Positions 25,952 through 35,130 of a stretch of DNA of 64,000 bases are shown piece by piece. The notes below the pieces were generated by a model, which saw only the letters and a list, made by a program, of their open reading frames with translations, did no database searches and was not told where the DNA came from. The position numbers were made by a program, and so were the translations under genes. Position 1 is the stretch's first letter. Each line of letters begins with the position of its first letter. The DNA is from Pyramidobacter sp. YE332 (GTDB lineage: Bacteria; Synergistota; Synergistia; Synergistales; Dethiosulfovibrionaceae): contig NZ_CP133038.1 in assembly GCF_033060595.1 (NCBI RefSeq), positions 2,542,001 through 2,606,000 on the forward strand, given 5' to 3'.

Positions 25952-28279
25952 TGGTCCATTCTCCTTTTCCGATTCGATCTGATCCAGCCCCACGGGCCGG
26001 ATTTTTTTATCCTTTTTCGCGCTGCGCAGGTCGAAGAAGTTCAGCCGGAGCGCGTTGGATACGACGCAGAAGCTCGACAGGCTCATGGCCGCGGCGCCGA
26101 ACATGGGGCTCATCTTCCAGCCCAGCAGGGAGATCCAGGCGCCGGCCGCCAGCGGGATGCCGACGACGTTGTAGAAGAAAGCCCAGAACAGGTTCTCGTG
26201 GATGTTGCGCAGCGTGGCGCGGCTCAGGCGCACGGCGGCGGGAACGTCGCTGAGGCGGCTGTTCATCAGTACGACGTCGGCGGCGTCGATGGCGACGTCG
26301 GTGCCGGCGCCGATGGCGATGCCGGTGTCGGCGCGGGTGAGGGCGGGGGCGTCGTTGATGCCGTCGCCGACCATGGCGGTCTTGCCGCGTTTCTGCAGCT
26401 CGCGGATCACGGCTTCCTTACCGTCGGGCAGCACGCCCGCCACGACCTGATCGACGCCGGCCTGCGCGCCGATGGCGCGAGCGGTGCGTTCGTTGTCGCC
26501 GGTGAGCATGACGACGCGGATGCCCATGTCCTGAAGTTCCTTCACGGCCTGCGGGCTGTCTTCCTTGATGGTATCGGCCACGGCGATGACGCCCATGAAC
26601 CTTCCGCCGCGCGTGAAAAGCAGCGGTGTCTTGCCCTGTCCCGCCAGCGCTTCGGCCTTGGCATTCATCTCTTCGGGCACGGCGGCGCGGCCGGCGATAA
26701 ATGCGAGGCTGCCGCCGAGCAGTTCTTCGCCGTTCAACGTGGCGGTCAGGCCGTTGCCGGGCAGGGCGCGGAAGTCGCCCACCTCCGCCGCGGTCAGGCC
26801 TTCGTCGCAGCTTTTCCGCATCACGGCGCGGGCCAGCGGGTGCTCGCTCTTGCTTTCCAGCGCGCAGGCCAGCTCGAGCAGTTCCCGTTCGCTCGCGCCC
26901 CCGGCGGGCAGAAGGTCGGTCACTTCCGGCTCGCCGCTGGTGATGGTGCCGGTCTTGTCGAGCGCCACGATCTGCACGCGGCCGGCGGCCTCGAGCGAGG
27001 CGGCGGTCTTGAAGAGGATCCCGTGGCGCGCGCCCATGCCGTTGCCGACCATGATCGCCACGGGCGTGGCCAGCCCCAGCGCGCAAGGGCAGGAGATGAC
27101 CAGCACGGAAATGCCGCGGGCCAGAGCGAAACCGAACTCTTCGCCCAGCAGCCACCACACGGCGACGGTCAACAGGGCAACGGCGATCACGGCGGGGACG
27201 AAGACGCCCGACACCTTGTCGGCAACTTTGGCAATCGGCGCTTTGGTGGCCGCGGCGTCGCTGACCATGCGGATGATCTGCGACAGCGTGGTGTCCTCGC
27301 CGACGCGGGCGGCGCGGCAGCGGAGGTAGCCGGACTGGTTCACCGTGGCGGCGCTGACTTTGTCGCCGGGAGCCTTGTCGACGGGAACGCTTTCGCCGGT
27401 GAGCGCCGCTTCGTTGACGGCGGAATGGCCGTCGAGGATCACGCCGTCGACGGGCACGTTCTCGCCGGGATGGACGGCGAACTCGTCGCCGACCTGCACG
27501 CGGTCGATCGGCACGACAGTCTCGGCGCCGTCTCGAAGCAGCGTGGCGGTTTGGGGAGCCAGTTTCATCAGCCCTTTGAGGGCGTCGGTGGTGCGTCCCT
27601 TGGAGCGGGCCTCGAGCATTTTGCCGACGGTGATCAGCGTCAGGATCATGGCCGCCGACTCGAAATAGAACTCGTGCAGATAGCGCGCCGCCGCGGCCGC
27701 GTCGCCCCGCGCCTGCGCGCCGGTCATCAGGAACAAAGCCGCGACGCTGTAGGCGAACGACGCCGCCGAACCGAGCGCCACCAGCGTGTCCATGTTGGGC
27801 GCGCCGTGCATCAGCCCCTTGAAGCCGCTGGTGAAAAACTTCTTGTTGACGAGCATGACGACGGCCGCCAGGATCATCTGCGCCAGTCCCGCGGCGACGG
27901 GATTGCCGTCGAAGAACTGCGGCAGCGGCCAGCCCCACATCGAATGTCCCATGGAAAGGTACATCAGCGCCCCCAGGAAGCCCAGCGACGCGAAAAGGCG
28001 GCGTTTGAGCGCCGGCGTCTCGCGGTCTTTCAGCGCCTCCTCGTCTTCGGCCAGCTTCGCCGCGGCGGAGGGCTTCGCGGCGCCCTTGAGCGAGGCGCCG
28101 TAGCCCGCCTCTTCCACGGCTCTGACGATCGCCGCTTCGGACGCCGTTCCCTCCACGCCCATGGAGTTGGTCAGCAGGCTGACGGAAACGGAGCTGACGC
28201 CGGGCACCTTCGACACGGCCTTTTCCACGCGGGCGCTGCAGGCCGCGCAGCTCATGCCCGTGACGTTGTATTGCTCCAT
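25742..28279 (-). CDS. copA: Copper-exporting P1B-type ATPase with N- and C-terminal HMA domains
   Basis: An 845-residue pump. Residues 1-70 form an HMA domain with GMSCAAC (Cys11, Cys14). The membrane core has the copper-specific ISCPCALGLATP motif, phosphorylation site DKTGTITSG, TGES in the actuator and GDGINDAPAL. An extra HMA domain follows the last helix (MCGHC, Cys788 and Cys791). The start has a modest AAGAGG. It exports cytosolic Cu(I). It follows csoR on the same strand, so copper should relieve repression of both. The C-terminal domain is unusual because copper chaperones are normally a separate gene or an N-terminal fusion. Confidence 0.93.
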   Translation of the reverse strand: MEQYNVTGMSCAACSARVEKAVSKVPGVSSVSVSLLTNSMGVEGTASEAAIVRAVEEAGYGASLKGAAKPSAAAKLAEDEEALKDRETPALKRRLFASLGFLGALMYLSMGHSMWGWPLPQFFDGNPVAAGLAQMILAAVVMLVNKKFFTSGFKGLMHGAPNMDTLVALGSAASFAYSVAALFLMTGAQARGDAAAAARYLHEFYFESAAMILTLITVGKMLEARSKGRTTDALKGLMKLAPQTATLLRDGAETVVPIDRVQVGDEFAVHPGENVPVDGVILDGHSAVNEAALTGESVPVDKAPGDKVSAATVNQSGYLRCRAARVGEDTTLSQIIRMVSDAAATKAPIAKVADKVSGVFVPAVIAVALLTVAVWWLLGEEFGFALARGISVLVISCPCALGLATPVAIMVGNGMGARHGILFKTAASLEAAGRVQIVALDKTGTITSGEPEVTDLLPAGGASERELLELACALESKSEHPLARAVMRKSCDEGLTAAEVGDFRALPGNGLTATLNGEELLGGSLAFIAGRAAVPEEMNAKAEALAGQGKTPLLFTRGGRFMGVIAVADTIKEDSPQAVKELQDMGIRVVMLTGDNERTARAIGAQAGVDQVVAGVLPDGKEAVIRELQKRGKTAMVGDGINDAPALTRADTGIAIGAGTDVAIDAADVVLMNSRLSDVPAAVRLSRATLRNIHENLFWAFFYNVVGIPLAAGAWISLLGWKMSPMFGAAAMSLSSFCVVSNALRLNFFDLRSAKKDKKIRPVGLDQIESEKENGPMTKTLNVEGMMCGHCEARVKKALEAVEGVASAEVSHEKGTAVVTLSKDVPDAVLKKAVEDQDYAVTAVK

Positions 28280-28314
28280 CGCGAAAACCTCTTTTCCCGC
28301 AAAAAAAATCGCCG

Positions 28315-28620
28315 TCACTTCATCAGCTTCTGCAGCGTCGCCAGCAGCTCGTCGATCGTTTTCTCCCGCCCTGCCCGGATGTCGTCGAGCACGCAGGAAC
28401 GGATGTGGTTCGCCAACAGCTCGCGGTTGAAGGCGTTCATCGCCGCCGTGACGGCCGAACACTGGATCAGGATCTCCGGACAATAGGCGCTCTTTTCCAC
28501 CATGCCCTTGATGCCGCGGATCTGTCCCTCGATGCGGCTGAGGCGGTTGATCAGCTTGCGGTACTCTTCGGGCGAGCGCTCCTTGGTACGGCGGACGTTT
28601 TCGCAGTTGTTTTCTTTCAT
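28315..28620 (-). CDS. csoR: Copper-sensing repressor, CsoR family
   Basis: A 101-residue all-helical repressor. The Cu(I) ligands Cys47 (AYCPE), His72 and Cys76 (NHIRSC) form the C-H-C set typical of CsoR rather than formaldehyde-sensing FrmR. The basic helix has RLSRIEGQIRGIKGM. AAGGAGGG lies ten bases before the ATG. It is the first gene of the csoR-copA operon and should repress it when copper is low. Confidence 0.92.
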   Translation of the reverse strand: MKENNCENVRRTKERSPEEYRKLINRLSRIEGQIRGIKGMVEKSAYCPEILIQCSAVTAAMNAFNRELLANHIRSCVLDDIRAGREKTIDELLATLQKLMK

Positions 28621-28660
28621 GTCTTCAATTCCCTCCTTGTTTCATTTCAGACACACAATA

Positions 28661-28675
28661 TACCCATATAAGGTA
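28661..28675 (-). promoter_or_regulatory. Candidate CsoR operator
   Basis: TACCCATATAAGGTA is an imperfect palindrome about 40 bases upstream of csoR. It resembles known CsoR operators, which are C-tract/G-tract inverted repeats of the TACC...GGTA type. Confidence 0.5.
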
Positions 28676-28724
28676 TTTGTCAAGCGCCCGACGGCAAAAC
28701 TGTGCGCAGCACGTCATAAGCCCG

Positions 28725-29210
28725 TCATTTCGCGCTTACGGACGCCCTCAGAGGGATCACGGCGATGGCGTTGAAAGGGCTGCCGTCGAGCAGCAGCGTG
28801 GAGGTGGCGAGATAGACGAAGCAGTCGGTCTCGCCGTCGTAAAAGCGCACGACCTTCATCTTGCGGAAGATGGCCGAGCGGGACTTGAACACCTGCGTCT
28901 CCTTTTTCTGGCGTGTGTCGGGAACGATGGGCTCGCGCCCGGTCCGCACGATGGAGAGCGAGAACCGCGCCGGATCCTCGGCCAGCCCCAGGGCGCCCGA
29001 GACGCCGCCGGACTTGGCGTAGGAGACGTAGCACACGATCGAGGGAAAATCAGGATCGCGGAACGCTTCGACGACGACTTTGTGATTTGGCCCCACCAGT
29101 TTGAAAGCCGTGTCCACTTCGCCGACTTCCCAGCGCTCTCTCGGCGCGCTGCTTCCCGGCAGGGCGAAAGTCAGGCACAAAATGACGGCAACGATCAGTT
29201 TCTTTTTCAT
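28725..29210 (-). CDS. creA: CreA family exported protein
   Basis: A 161-residue protein with a signal peptide (LIVAVILCLTFALPGSSA) and the CreA family body: FKLVGPNHKVVVEAF, CYVSYAKSGGVSGALGLAEDP, KMKVVRFYDGE and GSPFNAIAVIPL. Length equals that of E. coli CreA. The function of CreA is unknown. GGAGGAAG precedes the ATG. The neighbour upstream is a VWA protein with its own terminator between, so this is probably a single-gene unit. Confidence 0.88.
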   Translation of the reverse strand: MKKKLIVAVILCLTFALPGSSAPRERWEVGEVDTAFKLVGPNHKVVVEAFRDPDFPSIVCYVSYAKSGGVSGALGLAEDPARFSLSIVRTGREPIVPDTRQKKETQVFKSRSAIFRKMKVVRFYDGETDCFVYLATSTLLLDGSPFNAIAVIPLRASVSAK

Positions 29211-29238
29211 TTTCGACTTCCTCCGATTTGAATGAAAC

Positions 29239-29275
29239 GTGCCGGAGAACTCTTTGCGAAAGAGTTCTCCGGCAC
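29239..29275. terminator. Terminator hairpin between VWA gene and creA
   Basis: GTGCCGGAGAACTCTTT and its exact complement form a seventeen-pair stem with a three-base loop. It lies 15 bases past the VWA gene stop. Confidence 0.75.
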
Positions 29276-29290
29276 TTATTCTACACGACG

Positions 29291-30100
29291 TTATTTCTTT
29301 TCGGGCGCCGGAGCCTTTTTCCAGCTGCCGTCGAGCTGCCCTTTCTCGCGAAGCATTTTCACCGCTTCGCCGGCGCTCTCATAGACGGCGCCCACGCCCT
29401 TGGAATCGGCGGCGTAGTCCATGGCGGCTTCTTTGCGGATGCCCAGCGAACCGGCTTCGGCCACGGAATCGATGTTGGCGCCCATGAAGATGAACTGCCA
29501 GCCGTACTTTTCCTGCGCGTCGGAGACAAGCTTCTTGACGGCGGCGCGGCTGAACTCGCGGCTGGCGTTTTCCAGCCCGTCGGTCATGATCATAAAGATC
29601 ACCAACTCCGACTTGGGACAGGTCCCGTTTTTCTTGAAGTCGCCGTCCACCTGCAAAACCGTCCGCCCCACCGCGTCGAGCAGCGCCGTGCTGCCGCGGG
29701 CGAAGTACTCCTTCTCGGTGAGCGCCGCCACGTCCTTGATCGGCTTGTCGCTGTAAAGGATCTCGTACTGGTGGTCGAACAGCACCGTGGTAACCACGGC
29801 CGAAGCGACTTCCTGGCGCTGCTTGTCGATGAAGCTGTTGTAGCCGCCGATGGTGTCGCCGGTGAGGTGCTGCATCGAGCCGGAACGGTCGAGGATGCAG
29901 ACGATGTGCACCTTGTCCTTGTCAAGCGGCGGACATTTGTCGCTGTGATCGTGGGACAGTTCGGGCAGCTTCCCGTCGCGCGGCAGGATCTCGTTCGGCC
30001 GCTGCTGGACCTGCTGAGGCGCAGGCGGCACGGCGGCAAAGGCGGCCGCGGCCGTCAGGACGGAGCACAGGGAAAGACACAGAGCGCAAAGCTTTTTCAT
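29291..30100 (-). CDS. Exported von Willebrand factor A domain protein
   Basis: A 269-residue protein with a signal peptide (LCALCLSLCSVLTAAAAFAA) and one VWA domain. The metal site is visible: DRSGSM (MIDAS), a Thr in ARGSTALLDAVG, and MTDGLEN. The rest (WQFIFMGANIDSV) fits the Rossmann-like fold. The C-terminus is Lys/Pro-rich. VWA domains bind metal and mediate protein contacts; no partner is evident nearby. AAGGAGAG precedes the ATG. Confidence 0.85.
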   Translation of the reverse strand: MKKLCALCLSLCSVLTAAAAFAAVPPAPQQVQQRPNEILPRDGKLPELSHDHSDKCPPLDKDKVHIVCILDRSGSMQHLTGDTIGGYNSFIDKQRQEVASAVVTTVLFDHQYEILYSDKPIKDVAALTEKEYFARGSTALLDAVGRTVLQVDGDFKKNGTCPKSELVIFMIMTDGLENASREFSRAAVKKLVSDAQEKYGWQFIFMGANIDSVAEAGSLGIRKEAAMDYAADSKGVGAVYESAGEAVKMLREKGQLDGSWKKAPAPEKK

Positions 30101-30197
30101 GAATCAATCTCTCCTTTCGGATCGTTTCCTTGATTTTAGATTTACGACGCGGAACGTGAAACTGAACTGATTGTAAAGCCAATCCCGGCAGATCTCA

Positions 30198-31070
30198 TCA
30201 CCCGTTCGGGTGAACTTCCGCCCACAGAGCTTCGGCGCCGAGCAGCGGCGCGTCCTCGCCGAGGAGCGCCAGCCGTATCTCCGGCCCCGGGCGGTACACG
30301 GGCGAGAGCAGCGGCTGCATGTAGTCGCGCAGGTCGTCGAGCAAACCGTCGAGATGCGACAGGCCGCCGCCGACGACGATCGCCTCGGGGTCGAGCAGAT
30401 GGGTCAGCGTCGTAAAGGCGCAGGCCAGCGCGCGCAGTCCCTCGGCGAAAGGACGAGCCAGCCAGGCGTTCTCGCGCTGTTCCCAGAGGGTTCTCATGTC
30501 GCCCCCATAGCCGTATTTCTCGCCGGCGCGTTCCAGAACGTCGGCGGAAAAAAAGCTTTCCACGTGGCCGCGCCCGCCGCAGCCGCAGCCGCGGTCCTCC
30601 AGCAGCGGGAAGTGGCCGATCTCGCCGGTGCGGCCGAGCCGGCCGCGCACGAGCCGTCCGCCGACGATCACGGCGCCGCCCACGCCGGTGCCCAGCGCGC
30701 AGAAGACGAAGTCTTTCAGCCCCCGCGCCGCGCCGCCACGCATCTCGCCTAAGGCCGCGCAGTCGCAGTCGTTGGCGAGGGACGTTTCGCGCCCGGTCAG
30801 TTCGCCAAGGGCATAGTCCGTCAGCCCGTCCCAGCCGTTCAGGTTCGGGCAGCAGCCGATGCTCCGGCCGTCGAGCACCATACCCGGCACGCCCATGACC
30901 AGCGGCGCGTCGCCGGCTTCCAGTTCCGCCAGCAGCGCCGCCAGCGCCGCACAGACAGCTGACGGCGTGCGCGGCGGCGGCGTCGGCACGGTCTTTTTGC
31001 GCAGCACGCGCCCGCTTTCGACCAGCCCGGCCGTCAGCGTGTGCCCGCCAAGATCCGCCGCGGCGATCAT
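30198..31070 (-). CDS. ROK family sugar kinase/regulator-type protein
   Basis: A 290-residue protein with an ATP-binding start (AAADLGGHTLTAGLV), GVPGMV, the substrate segment NLNGWDG, catalytic LANDCDCAALGE, ATPase motif CALGTGVGGAVIV and the ROK zinc motif GCGCGGRGHVE. There is no N-terminal DNA-binding domain, so it is a kinase-type ROK, probably phosphorylating a hexose. Its ATG overlaps the stop of the thioesterase gene by four bases, so the pair is coupled. Confidence 0.88.
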   Translation of the reverse strand: MIAAADLGGHTLTAGLVESGRVLRKKTVPTPPPRTPSAVCAALAALLAELEAGDAPLVMGVPGMVLDGRSIGCCPNLNGWDGLTDYALGELTGRETSLANDCDCAALGEMRGGAARGLKDFVFCALGTGVGGAVIVGGRLVRGRLGRTGEIGHFPLLEDRGCGCGGRGHVESFFSADVLERAGEKYGYGGDMRTLWEQRENAWLARPFAEGLRALACAFTTLTHLLDPEAIVVGGGLSHLDGLLDDLRDYMQPLLSPVYRPGPEIRLALLGEDAPLLGAEALWAEVHPNG

Positions 31071-31816
31071 GGCCGCGCGCTCCCCACTTCGGCCCAGCGC
31101 GTCGAGAACTGGGCGATCAGCTCGCCGCCGTCGCTGCGGATCTCGTGACGGAAGTCCAGGCCGTCCTGCTGCGTCGTCACCGTCAGGTCCATGCCGTAGA
31201 CGGCTTCATGCTTGTAGAGGATGTCGGCCTCGACGAGGCCGCAGCTCATGTAGACCTCGCGCGGCACGGCTTCGGCGGCCCAGCTCAGATAATAGGCGTT
31301 GTTGACGTGGCCGTTTGCGTCCAGCTCGCCGAGACGCACGTGCAGCCGCACGGACCGATCGGCGCGCTCCAGCCTTTTCGGCGCCACGAAGACCGGCTCG
31401 AACGGCGTCTCCTCGGCCTTTTCCATGAACACCTCCGGCAGGCGGCGGCTCAACCGCACGGGACGCCGCGAGGCCAGATCGACGAAGATCCACATGCTGT
31501 CGGCGAGCCCGGTCTGCTTTCCCCGCCCGTCGAGCAGCCGGAAGCGGCGCACCGAATAGAGATCGCGCAACGGCATGTGCCCTGTGTTGATCGCGCCCGC
31601 GTCGCCGCTCATCAGCGGCCGGTCGAGGCGGATCGAATACTGGTGCAGCATCCATGCGCAGCCGCAACGCCAGTAGTCGGGCGGCGGATTCATGGCGTCG
31701 ACGGCGCCGTCCGCCGCGTCCTGAAGCATGTTCAGCAGGTGAAACGGTTTCAGCGCGCGGCAGGGCGTCACCTCCGACTGGGGGACCGCGAATTTTTTCG
31801 TGAACATCAGGGCCAT
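31067..31816 (-). CDS. Acyl-ACP thioesterase (hotdog fold)
   Basis: A 249-residue protein with two hotdog halves. The first has RALKPFHLLNMLQDAADGA and MLHQYSIRLDRP. The second has the signature LGELDANGHVNNAYYLSWAAEA, whose Asn and His are the usual catalytic residues. It releases fatty acids from acyl carrier protein. GAGAGGAAG precedes the ATG at about seven bases. Confidence 0.88.
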   Translation of the reverse strand: MALMFTKKFAVPQSEVTPCRALKPFHLLNMLQDAADGAVDAMNPPPDYWRCGCAWMLHQYSIRLDRPLMSGDAGAINTGHMPLRDLYSVRRFRLLDGRGKQTGLADSMWIFVDLASRRPVRLSRRLPEVFMEKAEETPFEPVFVAPKRLERADRSVRLHVRLGELDANGHVNNAYYLSWAAEAVPREVYMSCGLVEADILYKHEAVYGMDLTVTTQQDGLDFRHEIRSDGGELIAQFSTRWAEVGSARP

Positions 31817-32005
31817 GGGCTATCTTCCTCTCTCCGGGCCGATTCTAAATGAACGGCGGCAAACGGACATTGTCCTTTCCGACAATTTTACCACGCCGCG
31901 ATCCCGGCGCGTCCGCCGCGCCGGTTCCAAAAAACGGAATGCCGAGCAGATCCCGCCGACAGCGCGTCCCCCGATGGTTCGGCCGTCATCGGGGGACGCG
32001 CAAAA

Positions 32006-32021
32006 TGTTCCACGTGGAACA
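32006..32021. other. parS: parS-like chromosome partition site 1
   Basis: TGTTCCACGTGGAACA is a perfect 16-base palindrome that matches the ParB-binding site used in many bacteria. It stands in the gap between the thioesterase and NhaC genes. A second identical copy lies 4.4 kb away. Confidence 0.85.
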
Positions 32022-32087
32022 TCATCGTTCGTTCGTCAAATTCAGTTTCCTGCGTCCTTACGGTCCGCTTGGGGCGAGCCGCGCGTT

Positions 32088-33764
32088 TCAATCCCGCGTT
32101 TCGGCGCCGGCGGGAGCGTAGTCATCGACGCGGCCGGACACGGCGAAGAAGGCCGCCGCGACCAGCGCCGCCCCGACTGCCAGCGACAGCCAGTGATTCA
32201 GGCCGAGGGCAATGCAGAGATAGCTTGCCGCCGCCCCCACGCCCGCCAGAAGCGCGTAAGGAAGCTGCGTCTTGACGTGGTCGATGTGATCGGCGCCGCA
32301 GAACATGGACGACATGATCGTCGTATCGCTGATGGGACTGCAGTGATCGCCGAAGACGGCGCCGGCGAACACGGCGCCGACGGTGGGCAGCATGTAGGTC
32401 GTCACGTCGATGCCGGCTGCGGCCGAAACTTTGGCCAGCAGCGGCACGACGATAGGCATCAGGATTCCCATCGTGCCGTAGGACGTGCCTGTGCAGAAGG
32501 AGATGACCATGCCCGTCAGGAAGGTCAGCAGCGGGATCCAGCCGGGGGCGAGAAAGTCCTTCGTGACCGAGACGAGATACGCCGCCGTGCCGACGGATTT
32601 GATCGAAGCGCTGATGCCCCAGGCGTAGATGAGGATCATCGAACCGACGAAGACCGCCTGGCCGCCCTTGAGAAAGCCGCGGAACAGGCGGCTCAGGCTG
32701 GCCGCGCGCTGAAGACGGAACAGCGCCAGCGTCATCACCGCCGCGGCGTAAGAACCGTAGATCAGCGCCAGCGAGCTGTCGGAGTTGGCCATGGCTTCGC
32801 TCAGCCCCGCTTTTGGAAAACCTCCCGTGACCAGCAGCATGCCGACGATGAAAACCACGAGAAACACGACCGGCAGCACGAAGTTGACGACGCGGTCGGG
32901 CGCGTTTTCGGCCGGCTCGAGGTCGGGATCTCCGGCCGCACTCGTCAACGGCATGGCGCCGTCGCGAAGGACTTTGCCGGTGCTGCGGGCGCGGCGCTCG
33001 GCGGCCAGCATCGGCCCAAAATCGCGGCGGCTCAGAACCACCAGCGTCACCAGCAGAAGAGCGATCAGATTGTAGAACACGAACGGGATGGACCGAAGAT
33101 ACGTGTTGTAAGCGCTGCCCTGAATGCCGAGCTCGCCGTACTGTTTGCCGATCTGGCCGACCATATAGGCCACCCAGGACGAGACGCCGGCGATGGCCGC
33201 CACCGGAGCGGCCGTGCTGTCCACGAGATAGGACAGTTTTTCCTTCGACACCCGGTAGCTGTCGGAAATGGGACGCATCGTCGTGCCGACCACGGCGGCG
33301 GTCACGTAGTCCTCAAAAAAAATCACGATCCCGGCCAGCTCGGTGAACAGCATGGCGCTGCGGCTGCTCCTGACCTTGCGCGACAGGGCGTTGACGGCGG
33401 CGCGCACCCCGCCGCCCGCCTGCATGACGCCGACCATGCCGCTCATGACGATGCACGTCATGAAGATGCGGGCGCCCCACGGATCACCGAGCGAGTTCCA
33501 GATGTTCTCGATGGCCGCGCCAAAACCGTAAATCGGATTCCAGCCGTTGACCATGGTGCCGGCGATCCAGCTGCCGACGAACAGCGAGGGAATGACCTCG
33601 TGCGTGGTCAGGCAGAGCACGATGGCGACCACAGGCGGCAGCAGCGACAGAACCCCGAAGTAAGGCGAGGCCGCTTCGTCCGCGGCGGCACACGCCGTTC
33701 CGCAAAGCGCCGCCACGAGAGCGGCCGCGACGAAAAGCACCAGAGAAATTCGACGGTGAGACAT
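32088..33764 (-). CDS. NhaC-family antiporter, probable lysine transporter
   Basis: A 558-residue membrane protein with a leading hydrophobic segment and about twelve helices. It has NhaC-family stretches such as TELAGIVIFFEDYVTAAVVG, ISDSYRVSKEKLSYLVDSTAAP and FCTGTSYGTMGI. GAGGAGG lies eight bases before the ATG. It starts 31 bases after lysA and shares its T-box leader. NhaC-type proteins in lysine regulons have been predicted as lysine transporters (LysW), and that role is more likely here than plain sodium/proton exchange. Confidence 0.85.
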   Translation of the reverse strand: MSHRRISLVLFVAAALVAALCGTACAAADEAASPYFGVLSLLPPVVAIVLCLTTHEVIPSLFVGSWIAGTMVNGWNPIYGFGAAIENIWNSLGDPWGARIFMTCIVMSGMVGVMQAGGGVRAAVNALSRKVRSSRSAMLFTELAGIVIFFEDYVTAAVVGTTMRPISDSYRVSKEKLSYLVDSTAAPVAAIAGVSSWVAYMVGQIGKQYGELGIQGSAYNTYLRSIPFVFYNLIALLLVTLVVLSRRDFGPMLAAERRARSTGKVLRDGAMPLTSAAGDPDLEPAENAPDRVVNFVLPVVFLVVFIVGMLLVTGGFPKAGLSEAMANSDSSLALIYGSYAAAVMTLALFRLQRAASLSRLFRGFLKGGQAVFVGSMILIYAWGISASIKSVGTAAYLVSVTKDFLAPGWIPLLTFLTGMVISFCTGTSYGTMGILMPIVVPLLAKVSAAAGIDVTTYMLPTVGAVFAGAVFGDHCSPISDTTIMSSMFCGADHIDHVKTQLPYALLAGVGAAASYLCIALGLNHWLSLAVGAALVAAAFFAVSGRVDDYAPAGAETRD

Positions 33765-33795
33765 CACAAAGACCTCCTCGAAAATCGAAATCGGC

Positions 33796-35106
33796 TCATA
33801 CCGTTTTACCGGATCCAGCGGCGGCGTTCCGCCGCGAATTCCCCGCCCACTCCAGCTGACCGCTCAGCAGCTCGTCGAGCGTCTGCCGGCGCACCGCCAC
33901 GCGGGCCTGTCCGTCGCGGGCGAAGATCACGGCGGGGCGCAGGGCGCAGTTGTAGGTGCTGAACATGGAATAATTGTAGGCGCCCGTCAGCGGCACGGCC
34001 AGCACGTCGCCGCGGCGCAGCTCCGGCACGGGAGTGTCGAGCGTCAGCACGTCGCCCGTCTCGCAGCACGGCCCGGCGATCGCGGCGCGGCGGTCTGCGG
34101 GGCGTTCCGTGTCGTTGACCAAGAGCACCCCGTATTCCGCCTGGTAAAGCTGCGGGCGCGGGTTGTCCGTCATGCCGCCGTCCACCGCCACGTAGGTGCG
34201 CACGCCGGGGATCTCCTTGACGCCCTGTACCGTGTAGAGCGTAATTCCCGCCTCGCCCGCTATCCACCGTCCCGGCTCGAAGGCGACTTCGGGACGCTCC
34301 AGACCCAGCTCGGCGCAGCGCGCGTCGACGCGGTCGAGGATGGCGGCGACAAAGCGTTCCGCCGGCGCTCCGGCCTCGCCGGGACGCTCGGGAATGGCGA
34401 AGCCGCCGCCGAGGTCGAGCTCGCGCGCCGCGAAGCCCGTCGCTTCGCGCAGCTTCAGCATGATCTCCGTCATGCGGTCCGCCGCCCGCAGATAGGTTTC
34501 GACGTCGCGGATCTGGCTGCCGACGTGGACGTGCAGCCCCGCCAGGTCGAGCCCCGACGCGCCGAGGGCGAAGCGCACGGCGCGCTCCAGATGCGCCAGA
34601 GGCACGCCGAACTTGCAGTCCTTCTGCGCCGTCTGGATGGAACGGTGCGTACGCGCCTCGATGCCGGGGCTGAGGCGCAGCAGGATCTTCTGCCGGGCGC
34701 CGCGTTTCGCGCAGAGGCGCGCCAGCAGCGCCAGCTCGTCTTCGCTGTCGACCGCCACCGCGCCGACGCCGCGTTCCAGCCCGGCGGCGAGGAACTCTTC
34801 CGTCTTGGCGTTGCCGTGCAGCGTCACGCGCTCCGTCGGGAAGCCCGCCGCGCAGGCGATATGGAACTCGCCCGGCGACACGGTGTCGAGGCACAGCCCT
34901 TCTTCGTCGATCAGGCGGGCCATGGCGGCGTTCAGAAAAGCCTTGCCGGCGTAGCAGACGCGCGCGCTCCGCCCCGCTGCCGCGGCGCGCAGCCGCCGGC
35001 AGCGGTCGCGCAGCATCGTTTCGTCCATCACGTACAGCGGCGTGCCGTATCGTTCGGCCAGCGTCACCGTATCGCAGCCGCCCCAGATCAAATGATTCAT
35101 CGTCAT
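33796..35106 (-). CDS. lysA: Diaminopimelate decarboxylase
   Basis: A 436-residue fold-III PLP enzyme that makes lysine in the last step of the pathway. Seen motifs: the PLP lysine in CYAGKAFLN, HGNAKT, KFGVP, LHVHVGSQI, glycine-rich LDLGGGFAIP, AFEPGRWI, and the catalytic CCETGD with YNYSMFSTYN near the end. AAGGGATGGG sits just before the ATG (MTMNH); an ATG six bases further is an alternative. The long leader upstream carries T-box elements. Confidence 0.93.
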   Translation of the reverse strand: MTMNHLIWGGCDTVTLAERYGTPLYVMDETMLRDRCRRLRAAAAGRSARVCYAGKAFLNAAMARLIDEEGLCLDTVSPGEFHIACAAGFPTERVTLHGNAKTEEFLAAGLERGVGAVAVDSEDELALLARLCAKRGARQKILLRLSPGIEARTHRSIQTAQKDCKFGVPLAHLERAVRFALGASGLDLAGLHVHVGSQIRDVETYLRAADRMTEIMLKLREATGFAARELDLGGGFAIPERPGEAGAPAERFVAAILDRVDARCAELGLERPEVAFEPGRWIAGEAGITLYTVQGVKEIPGVRTYVAVDGGMTDNPRPQLYQAEYGVLLVNDTERPADRRAAIAGPCCETGDVLTLDTPVPELRRGDVLAVPLTGAYNYSMFSTYNCALRPAVIFARDGQARVAVRRQTLDELLSGQLEWAGNSRRNAAAGSGKTV

Positions 35107-35130
35107 CCCATCCCTTCGGAAAAGTTCATA

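Noticed and set aside
26418-27938. 506-codon minus-strand frame inside copA
   Set aside because: Arg-rich shadow of copA in another frame.
25622-28486. Long plus-strand open frame of 954 codons opposite copA
   Set aside because: The minus strand encodes a complete P-type ATPase with all motifs; the plus frame is a by-product of high GC and has no domain-like sequence.
31800-33962. 720-codon plus-strand frame opposite the NhaC gene
   Set aside because: It spans several real features, is rich in Arg, His, Gly and Asp as antisense GC-rich frames are, and has no ribosome site.
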